Shown piece after piece: positions 24,660-33,529 of a stretch of 64,000 nucleotides of DNA. The stretch lies in the NCBI GenBank assembly GCA_049421205.1, contig JBMSMQ010000001.1, positions 1 through 64,000 on the forward strand, given 5' to 3'. Both the position numbers and the translations under genes were made by a program. The number at the start of each line of letters is the position of its first letter. The first letter of the stretch is position 1. Under the pieces are notes generated by a model. The model was given only the letters and a program-made list of their open reading frames with translations, had not been told where the DNA came from and made no database searches. This stretch comes from JAFMIT01 sp049421205. GTDB lineage: Bacteria > Actinomycetota > Actinomycetes > S36-B12 > UBA5976.

Positions 24660-25583
24660 ATGTCAGCAGATAATTCAAAAGTCACCGGCTCATCACGTGT
24701 AAAACGTGGGATGGCGGAGATGCTTAAAGGCGGCGTCATTATGGACGTTGTCACGGATACCCAAGCGAAAATTGCCGAAGATGCTGGTGCAGTAGCTGTT
24801 ATGGCACTCGAGCGGGTACCTGCTGACATTCGTGCAACAGGAGGAGTTGCTCGAATGTCGTCTCCCGACATGATCGAGCGAATCATTAATTCAGTTTCAA
24901 TCCCAGTGATGGCAAAAGCACGAATTGGTCATTTTGTGGAAGCACAAATACTGCAGGAAATTGGTGTCGATTACATAGATGAATCAGAAGTCCTGACTCC
25001 TGCCGATTATGAAAATCACATCGATAAATGGCAGTTCACAGTCCCATTTGTGTGTGGCGCAACCAATCTTGGAGAAGCACTACGTCGAATCAATGAAGGT
25101 GCCGCAATGATTCGATCCAAAGGTGAAGCTGGCACGGGCGATGTTTCCAATGCGACAACCCATATGCGAAAAATCGGAGCAGAGATTCGACGCTTGTCCT
25201 CAATGCGAGATGATGAATTGTTTGTCGCAGCAAAGGAACTACAAGCACCATATGAACTCGTGAAGGAAATTGCACAAACAGGAAAACTTCCAGTTGTCCT
25301 CTTTACTGCAGGCGGTATTGCAACCCCAGCTGATGCTGCAATGATGATGCAGCTTGGCGCTGATGGTGTGTTTGTGGGATCAGGAATCTTTAACCACGCG
25401 CCAGGACAACCTGCATCCGACAGCGAGTCTGCTGCCCGCGCAAAAGCGATCGTGCAAGCAACCACTGCGTACAGTGACCCAGCAAAGCTTGCCGAGGTGT
25501 CCCGAGGACTCGGGCAAGCAATGGTAGGGATCACAGTGAGCGAAATCCCCGTAGCACACCGATTGGCTGAGCGTGGTTGGTAA
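24660..25583 (+). CDS. pdxS: pyridoxal 5'-phosphate synthase, PdxS (synthase) subunit
   Basis: Builds PLP from ribose 5-phosphate, glyceraldehyde 3-phosphate and ammonia delivered by PdxT, in a 12+12 complex. The 307 aa TIM barrel shows KGGVIMDVVT near residue 21 with the first catalytic Asp, MALERVPADIRATGGVARM near residue 45, and MAKARIGHFVEAQIL near residue 82. AGTGDVSNATTHMR near residue 155 contributes the phosphate loop. GGAGG lies 6 bases before the ATG. The stop overlaps the pdxT start (TAATG). Confidence 0.97.
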   Translation: MSADNSKVTGSSRVKRGMAEMLKGGVIMDVVTDTQAKIAEDAGAVAVMALERVPADIRATGGVARMSSPDMIERIINSVSIPVMAKARIGHFVEAQILQEIGVDYIDESEVLTPADYENHIDKWQFTVPFVCGATNLGEALRRINEGAAMIRSKGEAGTGDVSNATTHMRKIGAEIRRLSSMRDDELFVAAKELQAPYELVKEIAQTGKLPVVLFTAGGIATPADAAMMMQLGADGVFVGSGIFNHAPGQPASDSESAARAKAIVQATTAYSDPAKLAEVSRGLGQAMVGITVSEIPVAHRLAERGW

Positions 25584-26194
25584 TGGTTCTTCAAATTGGA
25601 GTCTTAGCACTCCAAGGTGACTTCCGAGAGCACATTGAAACACTGAAAAGATTCAATGATGTTGAGGTTCGTGAAGTACGAATTTCAAGAGACCTTCAAG
25701 ATTTAGATGGGCTGGTTATTCCAGGCGGAGAATCAACCACAATTTCTAAACTTTCACATTTATTTGAAATTGATGCAGAGATTCGACGAATTATTCGTGA
25801 AGGAAAACCAGTGCTTGGAACCTGTGCTGGGCTCATTATGCTCTCAAACACCATTATTGACCCAAAATCTGGACAAGAGAGTTTTGGTGGACTCAATATT
25901 GAGGTCAGGAGAAATGCATTTGGACGTCAGGTTGATAGCTTTGAATGTGTGATTGAAGAGCATGGATTTTCAAATTCACCATTACTTGCGACATTCATTC
26001 GAGCCCCGTGGGTTGAAGTTATAGGGGAAGGGGTTGAAGTGCTCGCTAGAGTTACCTTAGATGATGGCATCCAAAGGGTGGTCGCTGTTCGGCAAGGAAA
26101 TGTAATTGCAACATCGTTTCACCCTGAGATATCAGAAGAAATGCAAGTCCATTCATATTTTCTTGATGTCGTACGTCAAGCAAGGAGTAGATAA
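25583..26194 (+). CDS. pdxT: pyridoxal 5'-phosphate synthase, PdxT (glutaminase) subunit
   Basis: Class I glutamine amidotransferase that feeds ammonia to PdxS. The 203 aa start IGVLALQGDFREH and carry VIPGGESTTISKL near residue 46, the nucleophile Cys in VLGTCAGLI near residue 80, and TSFHPEIS near residue 175 with the catalytic His and Glu. The start is the ATG that shares one base with the pdxS stop; an in-frame TTG two codons earlier is rejected. yebC follows with the same kind of TAATG overlap. Confidence 0.96.
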   Translation: MVLQIGVLALQGDFREHIETLKRFNDVEVREVRISRDLQDLDGLVIPGGESTTISKLSHLFEIDAEIRRIIREGKPVLGTCAGLIMLSNTIIDPKSGQESFGGLNIEVRRNAFGRQVDSFECVIEEHGFSNSPLLATFIRAPWVEVIGEGVEVLARVTLDDGIQRVVAVRQGNVIATSFHPEISEEMQVHSYFLDVVRQARSR

Positions 26195-26943
26195 TGTCCG
26201 GACATTCCAAATGGGCAACAACTAAGCATAAGAAAGCGATGATTGACGCTCGACGCGGGAAACTTTTTGCCAAATTGATAAAAGGTATTGAAGTTGCAAG
26301 CAGAACTGGTGGAGCAGATCCTGCAGGCAACCCCACACTTTACGATGCAATTCAAAAGGCTCGGAAGGCATCTGTTCCTAATGACAACATCGAACGAGCA
26401 ATTAAGCGAGGGTCAGGTGCTGAAGCGGGTGGGGCTGATTGGCAAGTTCAGCTGTATGAGGGGTACGCACCAGGTGGCGTTGCTGTTTTGATTGAATGTT
26501 TGACTGACAATAAAAACCGAGCGGCTGGCGAGGTCAGAACTGCAATGGGGAAAAATGGTGGCAATATGGCAGACGCTGGGTCAGTGTCATATATGTTTGA
26601 ACGACGCGGAGTAATTCTAGTTGCTCAAGCTGACTCAAGTGAGGACGCCATTCTTACGGCAGCGTTGGATGCAGGAATCGAAGAAGTTAACCTACTTGGC
26701 GAAACATATGAGATTCTCTGTCAACCATCAGATGTTGTTCAAGTGAGAACAGCCCTACAAAGCGCTGGGATTGATTATGAATCAGCTGAAACTCCATTTA
26801 TGGCAAGTATGCAGGTGCAACTTGATGCTGAGAGTGCGAAGAAAGTCATCAAACTTGTTGAAGCACTTGAAGATTGTGACGATGTGCAAAATGTCTATGC
26901 GAACTTCGATATATCAGACGAGGTTATGGCTGAAATTGAATGA
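26194..26943 (+). CDS. yebC: YebC/PmpR family protein
   Basis: Conserved protein of 249 aa beginning SGHSKWATTKHKKAMID, the family hallmark. Members have been described as DNA-binding regulators and more recently as factors that relieve ribosome stalling at proline runs; which applies here cannot be read. The middle domain has SGAEAGGADWQVQLYEGYAPGG-type sequence and the C-terminal ferredoxin-like domain ends in acidic residues. It is in the pdxS-pdxT-yebC operon, and the next gene overlaps its stop (ATGA). Confidence 0.95.
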   Translation: MSGHSKWATTKHKKAMIDARRGKLFAKLIKGIEVASRTGGADPAGNPTLYDAIQKARKASVPNDNIERAIKRGSGAEAGGADWQVQLYEGYAPGGVAVLIECLTDNKNRAAGEVRTAMGKNGGNMADAGSVSYMFERRGVILVAQADSSEDAILTAALDAGIEEVNLLGETYEILCQPSDVVQVRTALQSAGIDYESAETPFMASMQVQLDAESAKKVIKLVEALEDCDDVQNVYANFDISDEVMAEIE

Positions 26944-28205
26944 TGGAGAAACTTGGTGGGTGGGATTTACTCACTTGGCGACTTGGATATGAAGATAAGG
27001 GAATAGTTCCGCTCGTTGGTGCTCAACTTACGCTCGATGGTCACATTGACTTTGAAGATTTGGTCATTGTACTAAGTGCGGCTGTGGAAGAACAAGAAAT
27101 ATTGAGCGTATCGCTTACTAATGAGAAATTTCCTCATCCAATTATTCTCCCCGAATTTGATTTGCGAAAATGTATTGAAGTACTACATCACCAAGTAAAC
27201 CCCGCTCAATTCGCATTGCGTCACGCGATAGCTCAATTCTCTCCGATACAACACCGTGAAGATTTACCCCTCTGGCGTGTATACGTTGTGTATCAGCAAC
27301 ATCAAACACTTCTCTTTACCTTCTTGCACCACGCAATTGCCGACGGCAGGAAGGCGTTAGAGGTCATTTTTGGCCTCAGTGGAGTGAAACCCCCAATACA
27401 GGGGGCGAGCAAAGACAAATCGACATCAAATTTAGGGTCATTGTTTCAAGAAATGATGACTGACCCAATGTCACTACTTCAAATAGCAACTCCCGCCTTG
27501 CTCGGACTGAATTCACTCTTGGCATTATCTCCAAAGCATACGTTGCCTTACTTCGCAGATCGTAGTTTTCGCAATAACGTCTTTCAATATTCAATTCCAC
27601 GAAACATTGTTCAAGCCAAAGCAAAAGAATTAAATGTGAGTAGCCATGACATTTCTGTTGCACTTGGGCTAGAAATCATTAAGAATCTTGAAGAGGAGAT
27701 GAATATCTCTGAAAGGAATCCAATTCGAGTAAATATTCCAGTATCACTCGAGCAAGCACATACGTTTAATCAAATTCTCATATCGAGGCTTTTTATTCCG
27801 CGCTTGACTTTTGCAGAGACAGCGCAAACCTATCGAACTCTTTTTAAAAACTGGCGCGAGCACCCTTCGGTGAAAATGTATCAATCTGCTCTAAGTGCCA
27901 TTAGTCAAGTTGAGTTGATTGATGTAACAAGTTTTGCAACACACTCGGATCTCACTTTGAGTTCACTTCCATACTTTTCGGAACTTTTGAGCATAGGCAA
28001 AAATGAAGTTCTAGCGATATGGCCACTCGTCCCAACTATGGGTAGCGCTTTGAATATCACCTCAATTGGATATAACAATGTTCAATACGTCACCTTGACT
28101 TGTGATATTGGAACGAAGATTGACGAAGGCTTTCTTCGCCGAGCAATTCGATTGAGCCATGAAAAGAATCTCGGTATAGTCCCGAATTTTGAACATCAAC
28201 TGTGA
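26940..28205 (+). CDS. wax ester synthase/diacylglycerol acyltransferase-like (WS/DGAT) protein
   Basis: A 421 aa protein of the condensation-like acyltransferase fold. The active-site HHxxxDG motif is intact as FLHHAIADGRKA near residue 130, and the C-terminal half contains family-like SDLTLSSLPYFSELLSIG near residue 335. It would transfer an acyl group from acyl-CoA to an alcohol or diacylglycerol, possibly storage lipid, but the substrate is unknown. It overlaps the yebC stop. WS/DGAT genes are not a usual part of the yebC-ruvC neighbourhood. Base composition looks like its neighbours, so no clear sign of recent transfer. Confidence 0.8.
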   Translation: MMEKLGGWDLLTWRLGYEDKGIVPLVGAQLTLDGHIDFEDLVIVLSAAVEEQEILSVSLTNEKFPHPIILPEFDLRKCIEVLHHQVNPAQFALRHAIAQFSPIQHREDLPLWRVYVVYQQHQTLLFTFLHHAIADGRKALEVIFGLSGVKPPIQGASKDKSTSNLGSLFQEMMTDPMSLLQIATPALLGLNSLLALSPKHTLPYFADRSFRNNVFQYSIPRNIVQAKAKELNVSSHDISVALGLEIIKNLEEEMNISERNPIRVNIPVSLEQAHTFNQILISRLFIPRLTFAETAQTYRTLFKNWREHPSVKMYQSALSAISQVELIDVTSFATHSDLTLSSLPYFSELLSIGKNEVLAIWPLVPTMGSALNITSIGYNNVQYVTLTCDIGTKIDEGFLRRAIRLSHEKNLGIVPNFEHQL

Positions 28206-28234
28206 GTTCACCACCATCATGAGCCACTTAATTC

Positions 28235-28240
28235 TATGAT
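28235..28240 (+). promoter_or_regulatory. -10 element of ruvC
   Basis: TATGAT ends 8 bases before the ATG at 28249, so the ruvC mRNA would be leaderless or have only one or two leader bases. Confidence 0.45.
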
Positions 28241-28248
28241 TGCTCCCA

Positions 28249-28749
28249 ATGAGCGTCATACTTGGAATTGATCCCGGACTTACCCGTTGCGGGGTGGCTG
28301 TAATTGAAGCAAGTCCCGGTCGAACCGGGGTAATGCATTACGTGGATGTCATCAAATCGGAGCCCAGCCTCAGCACAGTTGAGCGTATCGGCATGATATC
28401 GGAAAGTTTGCTAGAACTTTTTTCCAAGTATCCAATTGAAGCTGTAGCACTGGAACGAGTCTTTTCTCAAGCAAATGTTCGCTCTGTTATGGGAGTTGCC
28501 CAAATTTCGGGAGTTGTTTTCTACATGGCACATCAAAAGCAATTGCCAATCGCACTTTACACACCGACTCAAGTGAAAAAAGCAGTAACCGGGCATGGCC
28601 GTGCGACGAAGCAACAAGTTGGAAGTATGGTGATGAAGCTTTTTAACCTTGCAGAAATGCCCAAGCCTGCAGATGCCGCAGATGCATTGGCGATAGCCTT
28701 GTGCCACGCTTGGAACTTCAATCCAGCGCTTGTAAGGAAGATGGACTGA
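28249..28749 (+). CDS. ruvC: crossover junction endodeoxyribonuclease RuvC
   Basis: Resolves Holliday junctions during homologous recombination, acting as a dimer with RuvAB. The 166 aa contain the acidic catalytic set: ILGIDPGLTRCG near residue 4, ALERVF near residue 67, and PADAADALAIALCH near residue 140. The ATG at 28249 is chosen over a frame starting at 28240 because the family begins just before the first strand. The stop overlaps ruvA (TGATG). Confidence 0.96.
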   Translation: MSVILGIDPGLTRCGVAVIEASPGRTGVMHYVDVIKSEPSLSTVERIGMISESLLELFSKYPIEAVALERVFSQANVRSVMGVAQISGVVFYMAHQKQLPIALYTPTQVKKAVTGHGRATKQQVGSMVMKLFNLAEMPKPADAADALAIALCHAWNFNPALVRKMD

Positions 28750-29324
28750 TGCTGAGCTTCATTTCGGGAACTGTGCACTCCATATCTGCGCAACGCGTAG
28801 TTCTCGACGCACAAGGTATTGGATATGAAATACATATTACGCCGAGCGCATTAGGGCTATGTCGTGTTGGTGCAAAGGTACAGATGCCGGTACTGTTAAT
28901 TGTTCGTGAAGAGTCAATGACACTCTACGGGTTTAGTGACACGCAAGAGCGAGACTTTTTCCAAATACTTATGTCTGTTTCAGGGGTAGGCCCCAAACTC
29001 GCGCTCACGATAGTTTCCTCACTTACTCAAGATAGTTTCGCAACGGCAATTGCAAACAAAGACGAAGCCACATTAGTTCGAATACCCGGAGTAGGGAAGA
29101 AGAGTGCAGCACGATTAATCGTAGAACTTGATGGAAAATTCCAAAAAGTGGCTGGGATGCAAAATCTTTCAGACGACATCCTCGATGCACTTACGGCATT
29201 AGGCTGGTCTGAACGTGAGGCGCGCGCCGCAATCGAAAAAGTCAATGAAATGCATGCGAGTGCTGATATCACCGTAAAGCTTCGCACGGCACTTGAAGTG
29301 CTGAATCGGGTGAATAGAACATGA
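28749..29324 (+). CDS. ruvA: Holliday junction DNA helicase subunit RuvA
   Basis: Tetrameric junction-binding protein that loads RuvB. The 191 aa show the N-terminal OB fold (ISGTVHSI, GIGYEI, REESMTLYGF), two helix-hairpin-helix motifs (LMSVSGVGPKLALTIVSSL near residue 75, VRIPGVGKKSAARLI near residue 112), and the C-terminal RuvB-binding domain. Start chosen at the ATG overlapping the ruvC stop. ruvB overlaps its end by 4 bases. Confidence 0.96.
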   Translation: MLSFISGTVHSISAQRVVLDAQGIGYEIHITPSALGLCRVGAKVQMPVLLIVREESMTLYGFSDTQERDFFQILMSVSGVGPKLALTIVSSLTQDSFATAIANKDEATLVRIPGVGKKSAARLIVELDGKFQKVAGMQNLSDDILDALTALGWSEREARAAIEKVNEMHASADITVKLRTALEVLNRVNRT

Positions 29325-30331
29325 GCGAAGAGATTACGTCACCACTTCAACTTGGTGATGACATTGTTCTTGAAACAGTATTGCGCCCAAAGAAACTTGA
29401 TGAATTCATTGGGCAAACTCGTGTGCGAGATCAATTGAATTTGGTACTTCAAGCTAGCCTCAATAGAAATTCAGCAAGTGATCACATACTGCTTAGTGGT
29501 CCACCTGGGCTTGGTAAAACCACTCTTGCACAAATTGTGGCGCACGAATTAGGAGTTCCCATTCGTATTACTTCGGGTCCTGCTATTACACATGCTGGTG
29601 ATCTTGCTGCGGTGTTATCTTCTTTAATGGCTGGCGAAATTCTGTTTATTGATGAGATCCATCGGATAGCAAAACCTGCTGCAGAATTGCTGTATGTTGC
29701 AATGGAAGATTTTCGCGTTGATATCATGATTGGAAAGGGAGTTGGTGCTACAGCAATCCCGCTTGAACTTCCGCCTTTTACCTTGATTGGCGCAACAACG
29801 CGATCTGGTCTTTTGCCGGCTCCCCTAAGGGACCGATTTGGATTTATTGCACATCTTGATTTTTATGATGCAGTGGATCTGCAGAGAATTGTTCACAGGT
29901 CAGCGCAATTGATGCAAGTAGACATTGATGAAGAATCGTCGCTCGAAATAGGAAGTCGCTCACGTGGCACACCTCGAATTGCAAATCGTCTTTTGCGCCG
30001 TGTGAGAGATTTTTCAGAAGTCAACAAGAAGCAGATTGACGTGAATCTAACGCAAAGCGCTCTTGAACTTTATGAGGTCGATACACTCGGTCTTGATCGG
30101 TTGGATCTCGCCGTTTTGAGCACTCTTGTTGAAAAGTTTGCAGGGGGTCCAGTTGGACTTAACACCCTCGCGATGGCCATTGGAGAAGATTCCGTGACCA
30201 TAGAGGAGGTTGTCGAACCCTTTTTAGTTCGACTTGGCTTCATTATTCGAACTCCTCGCGGTAGGCAAGCGACATTTGAAGGGTGGCGACACGTCGGGGT
30301 GAACCCTCCTGAATCCAACGCTTTGTTTTAG
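29321..30331 (+). CDS. ruvB: Holliday junction branch-migration helicase RuvB
   Basis: AAA+ motor of branch migration; 336 aa. Visible are LDEFIGQTRVRDQL near residue 26, Walker A GPPGLGKTTLAQ near residue 62, Walker B EILFIDEIHRI near residue 106, the sensor LIGATTRSGLL near residue 155, and the arginine-finger segment RDRFG near residue 170. The C-terminal winged helix includes RTPRGRQATF. In most actinobacteria yajC follows; here secD comes next. Confidence 0.97.
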   Translation: MSEEITSPLQLGDDIVLETVLRPKKLDEFIGQTRVRDQLNLVLQASLNRNSASDHILLSGPPGLGKTTLAQIVAHELGVPIRITSGPAITHAGDLAAVLSSLMAGEILFIDEIHRIAKPAAELLYVAMEDFRVDIMIGKGVGATAIPLELPPFTLIGATTRSGLLPAPLRDRFGFIAHLDFYDAVDLQRIVHRSAQLMQVDIDEESSLEIGSRSRGTPRIANRLLRRVRDFSEVNKKQIDVNLTQSALELYEVDTLGLDRLDLAVLSTLVEKFAGGPVGLNTLAMAIGEDSVTIEEVVEPFLVRLGFIIRTPRGRQATFEGWRHVGVNPPESNALF

Positions 30332-30378
30332 CCCCTCAGCCAAAACTTTTGGCACTGAATAAACTAGCCGCTTAGCGA

Positions 30379-31929
30379 ATGAAAGGGTGGCTCGTGGCTC
30401 CTCGCAATTCCGGAAGACCTGTCCGGTCTCTCATATTCCTCTTTGTCATGATTGCTGTTTTGTCCATTGGCACCTGGTGGCCAGGCCAATCCTCGACACC
30501 AAAACTTGGACTTGACCTCCGCGGAGGCACCCAAGTGACGCTCACCCCGCGAACGACAAGCGGTGCGGTAATTACTGACATCCAACTACAACAGGCGGTT
30601 GAAATTATTCGTCAACGCGTGAATGGACTTGGTGTAGCGGAAGCAGAAGTATCGACTCAAGGTTCGGGTAACAGTTCAGCCATAATCGTGAGTATCCCTG
30701 GTGTGACAGAGCAAGGAATCGCAAACGTTTTGCGACAAACAGCACTGCTGAGTTTTCGTGCTGTTGAAAATGTACAAGCCAATACCCCAAATGATCAAGC
30801 ACAACCACTAATCGCACCACTTGAATTTGATGCGAATGATTCAACGCTGCAAGCAGGATTTCAAGCACTCGATTGCTCAAAACCTGAATCACGTCAGGGT
30901 GGGAAAATTGAGAACACAGAAAAATGGCTCGTGACCTGTTCAGTTGATGGCACATTGAAGTACATTGTCCAACCAGCATTCATCAAGGGTGAATCTATTG
31001 ATGATGCGCGAGCAGAAATTCCACAGAACTCATTTGATTGGGTGGTGACACTTGATTTTGATTCACAAGGTGCAGCGCAACTAGCTCAGGCCTCAAACGA
31101 GTTGTACGTCAAGCCAAGTCCGCAAAATCAATTCGCGATTGTTCTCGATGGCTTAGTGGTATCAAGTCCTTATTTTTCGGAGCCAATTCCTGGAGGTTCT
31201 GCTCAGATTACTGGCGGATTCACAGTAGAAGAAGCTAAGGAACTTGCAAATGTATTGAAATTTGGCGCGTTACCGCTCACCTTAGACTTAGCCGAAATTA
31301 CGTCAATTTCACCCACATTAGGCGAGGATCAATTAAGCGCAGGTTTACTTGCAGGTTTTATTGGTCTCATACTGGTGACACTTTATTTGCTGTTTTACTA
31401 CAGAGTCTTGGGACTATCTGCTATTTCCTCTCTTGTACTTGCGGGTCTTTTCACGTATGTCGCAGTAGTGGTGCTAGGTAAGGTCCTTGGATTCACACTC
31501 ACACTCGCCGGTATTGCAGGCATCATCGTGGCAATTGGTATTACAGCCGACTCGTTTATTGTGTACTTCGAGCGCATACGTGATGAGATTCGAGAAGGAA
31601 AAGCGTTACGTCCGGCAGTTGATGCGGCTTGGAAGCGGGCTCGACGCACTATTTTGATTGCTGACGCTGTTCAACTTTTGGCAGCGGTTGTTCTGTATTT
31701 CTTGAGTGTTGGCACAGTTCGAGGTTTTGCTTTCACCCTTGGTCTAACAACAATAATTGATGGTTTGGTCGCGTTCCTCTTCACTCGACCTGTCGTCACT
31801 CTGTTTGCGCGTAATCCATGGTTTTCCAAGGGTTCAAAACTTACTGGATTAGATCCTGCCAGATTAGGTGTTTCAAGTATTGCTACGGCACATGCGAGAA
31901 GTAGTTTCACTGAGAAAGTAGGCAACTAA
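30379..31929 (+). CDS. secD: protein translocase subunit SecD
   Basis: Membrane component that uses the proton gradient to help pull proteins through SecYEG. The 516 aa have an N-terminal transmembrane helix (SLIFLFVMIAVLSIGTWWP) and the LGLDLRGGTQVTL motif near residue 43. A large extracytoplasmic domain carries the P1 head region, and five C-terminal helices include GIAGIIVAIGITADSFIVYFERI near residue 377. No good ribosome site precedes the ATG; a TAAACT element at 30360 could give a very short leader. secF follows after 2 bases. Confidence 0.96.
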   Translation: MKGWLVAPRNSGRPVRSLIFLFVMIAVLSIGTWWPGQSSTPKLGLDLRGGTQVTLTPRTTSGAVITDIQLQQAVEIIRQRVNGLGVAEAEVSTQGSGNSSAIIVSIPGVTEQGIANVLRQTALLSFRAVENVQANTPNDQAQPLIAPLEFDANDSTLQAGFQALDCSKPESRQGGKIENTEKWLVTCSVDGTLKYIVQPAFIKGESIDDARAEIPQNSFDWVVTLDFDSQGAAQLAQASNELYVKPSPQNQFAIVLDGLVVSSPYFSEPIPGGSAQITGGFTVEEAKELANVLKFGALPLTLDLAEITSISPTLGEDQLSAGLLAGFIGLILVTLYLLFYYRVLGLSAISSLVLAGLFTYVAVVVLGKVLGFTLTLAGIAGIIVAIGITADSFIVYFERIRDEIREGKALRPAVDAAWKRARRTILIADAVQLLAAVVLYFLSVGTVRGFAFTLGLTTIIDGLVAFLFTRPVVTLFARNPWFSKGSKLTGLDPARLGVSSIATAHARSSFTEKVGN

Positions 31930-31931
31930 CA

Positions 31932-32993
31932 ATGAGTGGTTTGAGAAGTATCGCAAGTGGTCTCTATCGAGGCGAAGTCTCTCTGGATATTGTTGGTAGA
32001 GCCAGGTTATGGTACGCAATTTCTTTGGTTGTCATTGGTGTTGCGATTTTTGGAGTGTTTGGAAAGGGATTTAATCTCGGAATCGAATTTCGAGGTGGTG
32101 CAGAATTTCAGGTGTCGGTATCTGAAGATTCTGTATCAAAAGGTCGCCAAATTGTCCAAGAGGCAGGTATTGAAAATCCAATTGTGACGCAATTGGGAAC
32201 CGGGACACTACGTATCCAGACTCTTGCCTTAACTGATGAAGAGACAACTACCATTATTAATGCCTTGGCATCGGGATTCGGAGTTGCGGCATCGGAAGTT
32301 CAGGTACGGATTGTTGGTCCATCATGGGGTGCAGATATCACAAGGACTGCTGTAAATGCGTTACTTGTTTTTCTAGCGCTCGTTTCTATCTTCCTTGCAC
32401 TGACTTATGAATGGCGAATGGCTGCAGGTGCGCTTGTAGCACTCCTGCATGACGTTCTGATTACCGTCGGCCTCTACGCATTGATTGGATTTGAAGTTAC
32501 GCCAGCAACCGCAATTGGATTTTTGACTATTTTAGGATATTCCCTTTACGACACAGTGGTTGTTTTTGACAAGGTGAAAGAAAACACCAAAAACATTGAG
32601 CGGCAAAGCAGATTTACATACACAGCTGCTGCGAATCTAGCAGTCAATCAATCACTTATTCGTTCGGTAAATACCTCGATTGTGGCCATTTTGCCGGTTG
32701 CAGGAATTCTTTTTGTAGGTGCTGGCATTTTGGGTGCAGGTACATTAAGGGATATTTCGCTTGCACTATTTATCGGTATGCTTGTGGGAACATATTCTTC
32801 TCTTACACTTGCAACAGCAGTGCTCGTCAATCTCAAAGAACGAACTCCTGAAATGCAAGCGCTTCGTCGTCGAGCTTCGAACAAAACCACACTAAAGTCA
32901 AATACCCTCCAAGCAGACGTACTTGAAGAAAAAGTAGTGGTAGAAACGGGAGTCCGTAAACAGCCTCGTAGGAAGCCGCGGAGCAAGCGATGA
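31932..32993 (+). CDS. secF: protein translocase subunit SecF
   Basis: Partner of SecD in the same complex; 353 aa. An N-terminal helix (YAISLVVIGVAIFGVF) and the LGIEFRGGAEFQV motif near residue 50 are followed by a small extracytoplasmic domain. Five helices come next, with AIGFLTILGYSLYDTVVVFDKVKEN near residue 197. The tail is rich in basic residues (RKQPRRKPRSKR). It overlaps apt by four bases. Confidence 0.96.
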   Translation: MSGLRSIASGLYRGEVSLDIVGRARLWYAISLVVIGVAIFGVFGKGFNLGIEFRGGAEFQVSVSEDSVSKGRQIVQEAGIENPIVTQLGTGTLRIQTLALTDEETTTIINALASGFGVAASEVQVRIVGPSWGADITRTAVNALLVFLALVSIFLALTYEWRMAAGALVALLHDVLITVGLYALIGFEVTPATAIGFLTILGYSLYDTVVVFDKVKENTKNIERQSRFTYTAAANLAVNQSLIRSVNTSIVAILPVAGILFVGAGILGAGTLRDISLALFIGMLVGTYSSLTLATAVLVNLKERTPEMQALRRRASNKTTLKSNTLQADVLEEKVVVETGVRKQPRRKPRSKR

Positions 32994-33511
32994 GTTCCCT
33001 TGAAGCATTAATCCGGGTTGTACCAAATTGGCCAAGTCCTGGTGTGATGTTTCAAGACCTTACAGGTGTTCTCGCAGACGCAGAAGGACTGCGAGAAGTT
33101 ACCGAAAATCTAGCGAAACCCTTTCTCAATTCCGGTGTTGATCTTGTCGCCGGAATGGAGGCACGCGGATTTATTGTAGGAACGAGTGTAGCGAGAGCAC
33201 TCAATGTGGGATTTCTTGCAATGCGAAAGGCTGGAAAGTTGCCCGGTGATGTTCACCAGGCGGTTTACACGCTTGAATACGGCGAGGCAACACTTGAAGT
33301 CCACAAAGAGGATATCAAGTCCGGTATGCGGGTATTAATTATTGACGATGTTCTGGCTACGGGAGGCACTGCACTTGCTGCAGCCCAACTCGTTGAAGGT
33401 GCAAACGCCAAAGTGGTGGGCTTTGGATTTGTGCTTGATTTGGAATTTTTAGGTGGAAGAAATAAGTTAAAAAGTTATACCATTCACAGTCTCAAAACAA
33501 TTACTGGATAA
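32990..33511 (+). CDS. apt: adenine phosphoribosyltransferase
   Basis: Salvages adenine to AMP using PRPP. The 173 aa show the family start WPSPGVMFQDLTGVL near residue 12, the GMEARGFIVG loop near residue 55, and the PRPP motif VLIIDDVLATGGTA near residue 114. The ATG overlaps the secF stop (ATGA). apt beside rel is the common order in Gram-positive bacteria. Confidence 0.95.
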   Translation: MSSLEALIRVVPNWPSPGVMFQDLTGVLADAEGLREVTENLAKPFLNSGVDLVAGMEARGFIVGTSVARALNVGFLAMRKAGKLPGDVHQAVYTLEYGEATLEVHKEDIKSGMRVLIIDDVLATGGTALAAAQLVEGANAKVVGFGFVLDLEFLGGRNKLKSYTIHSLKTITG

Positions 33512-33529
33512 GAAATTTGGCGGGTACCC

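Noticed and set aside
30342..30356. GCCAAAACTTTTGGC palindrome after ruvB
   Set aside because: No GC-rich stem beyond four or five pairs and no T run, so not called a terminator; it could be a chance palindrome.
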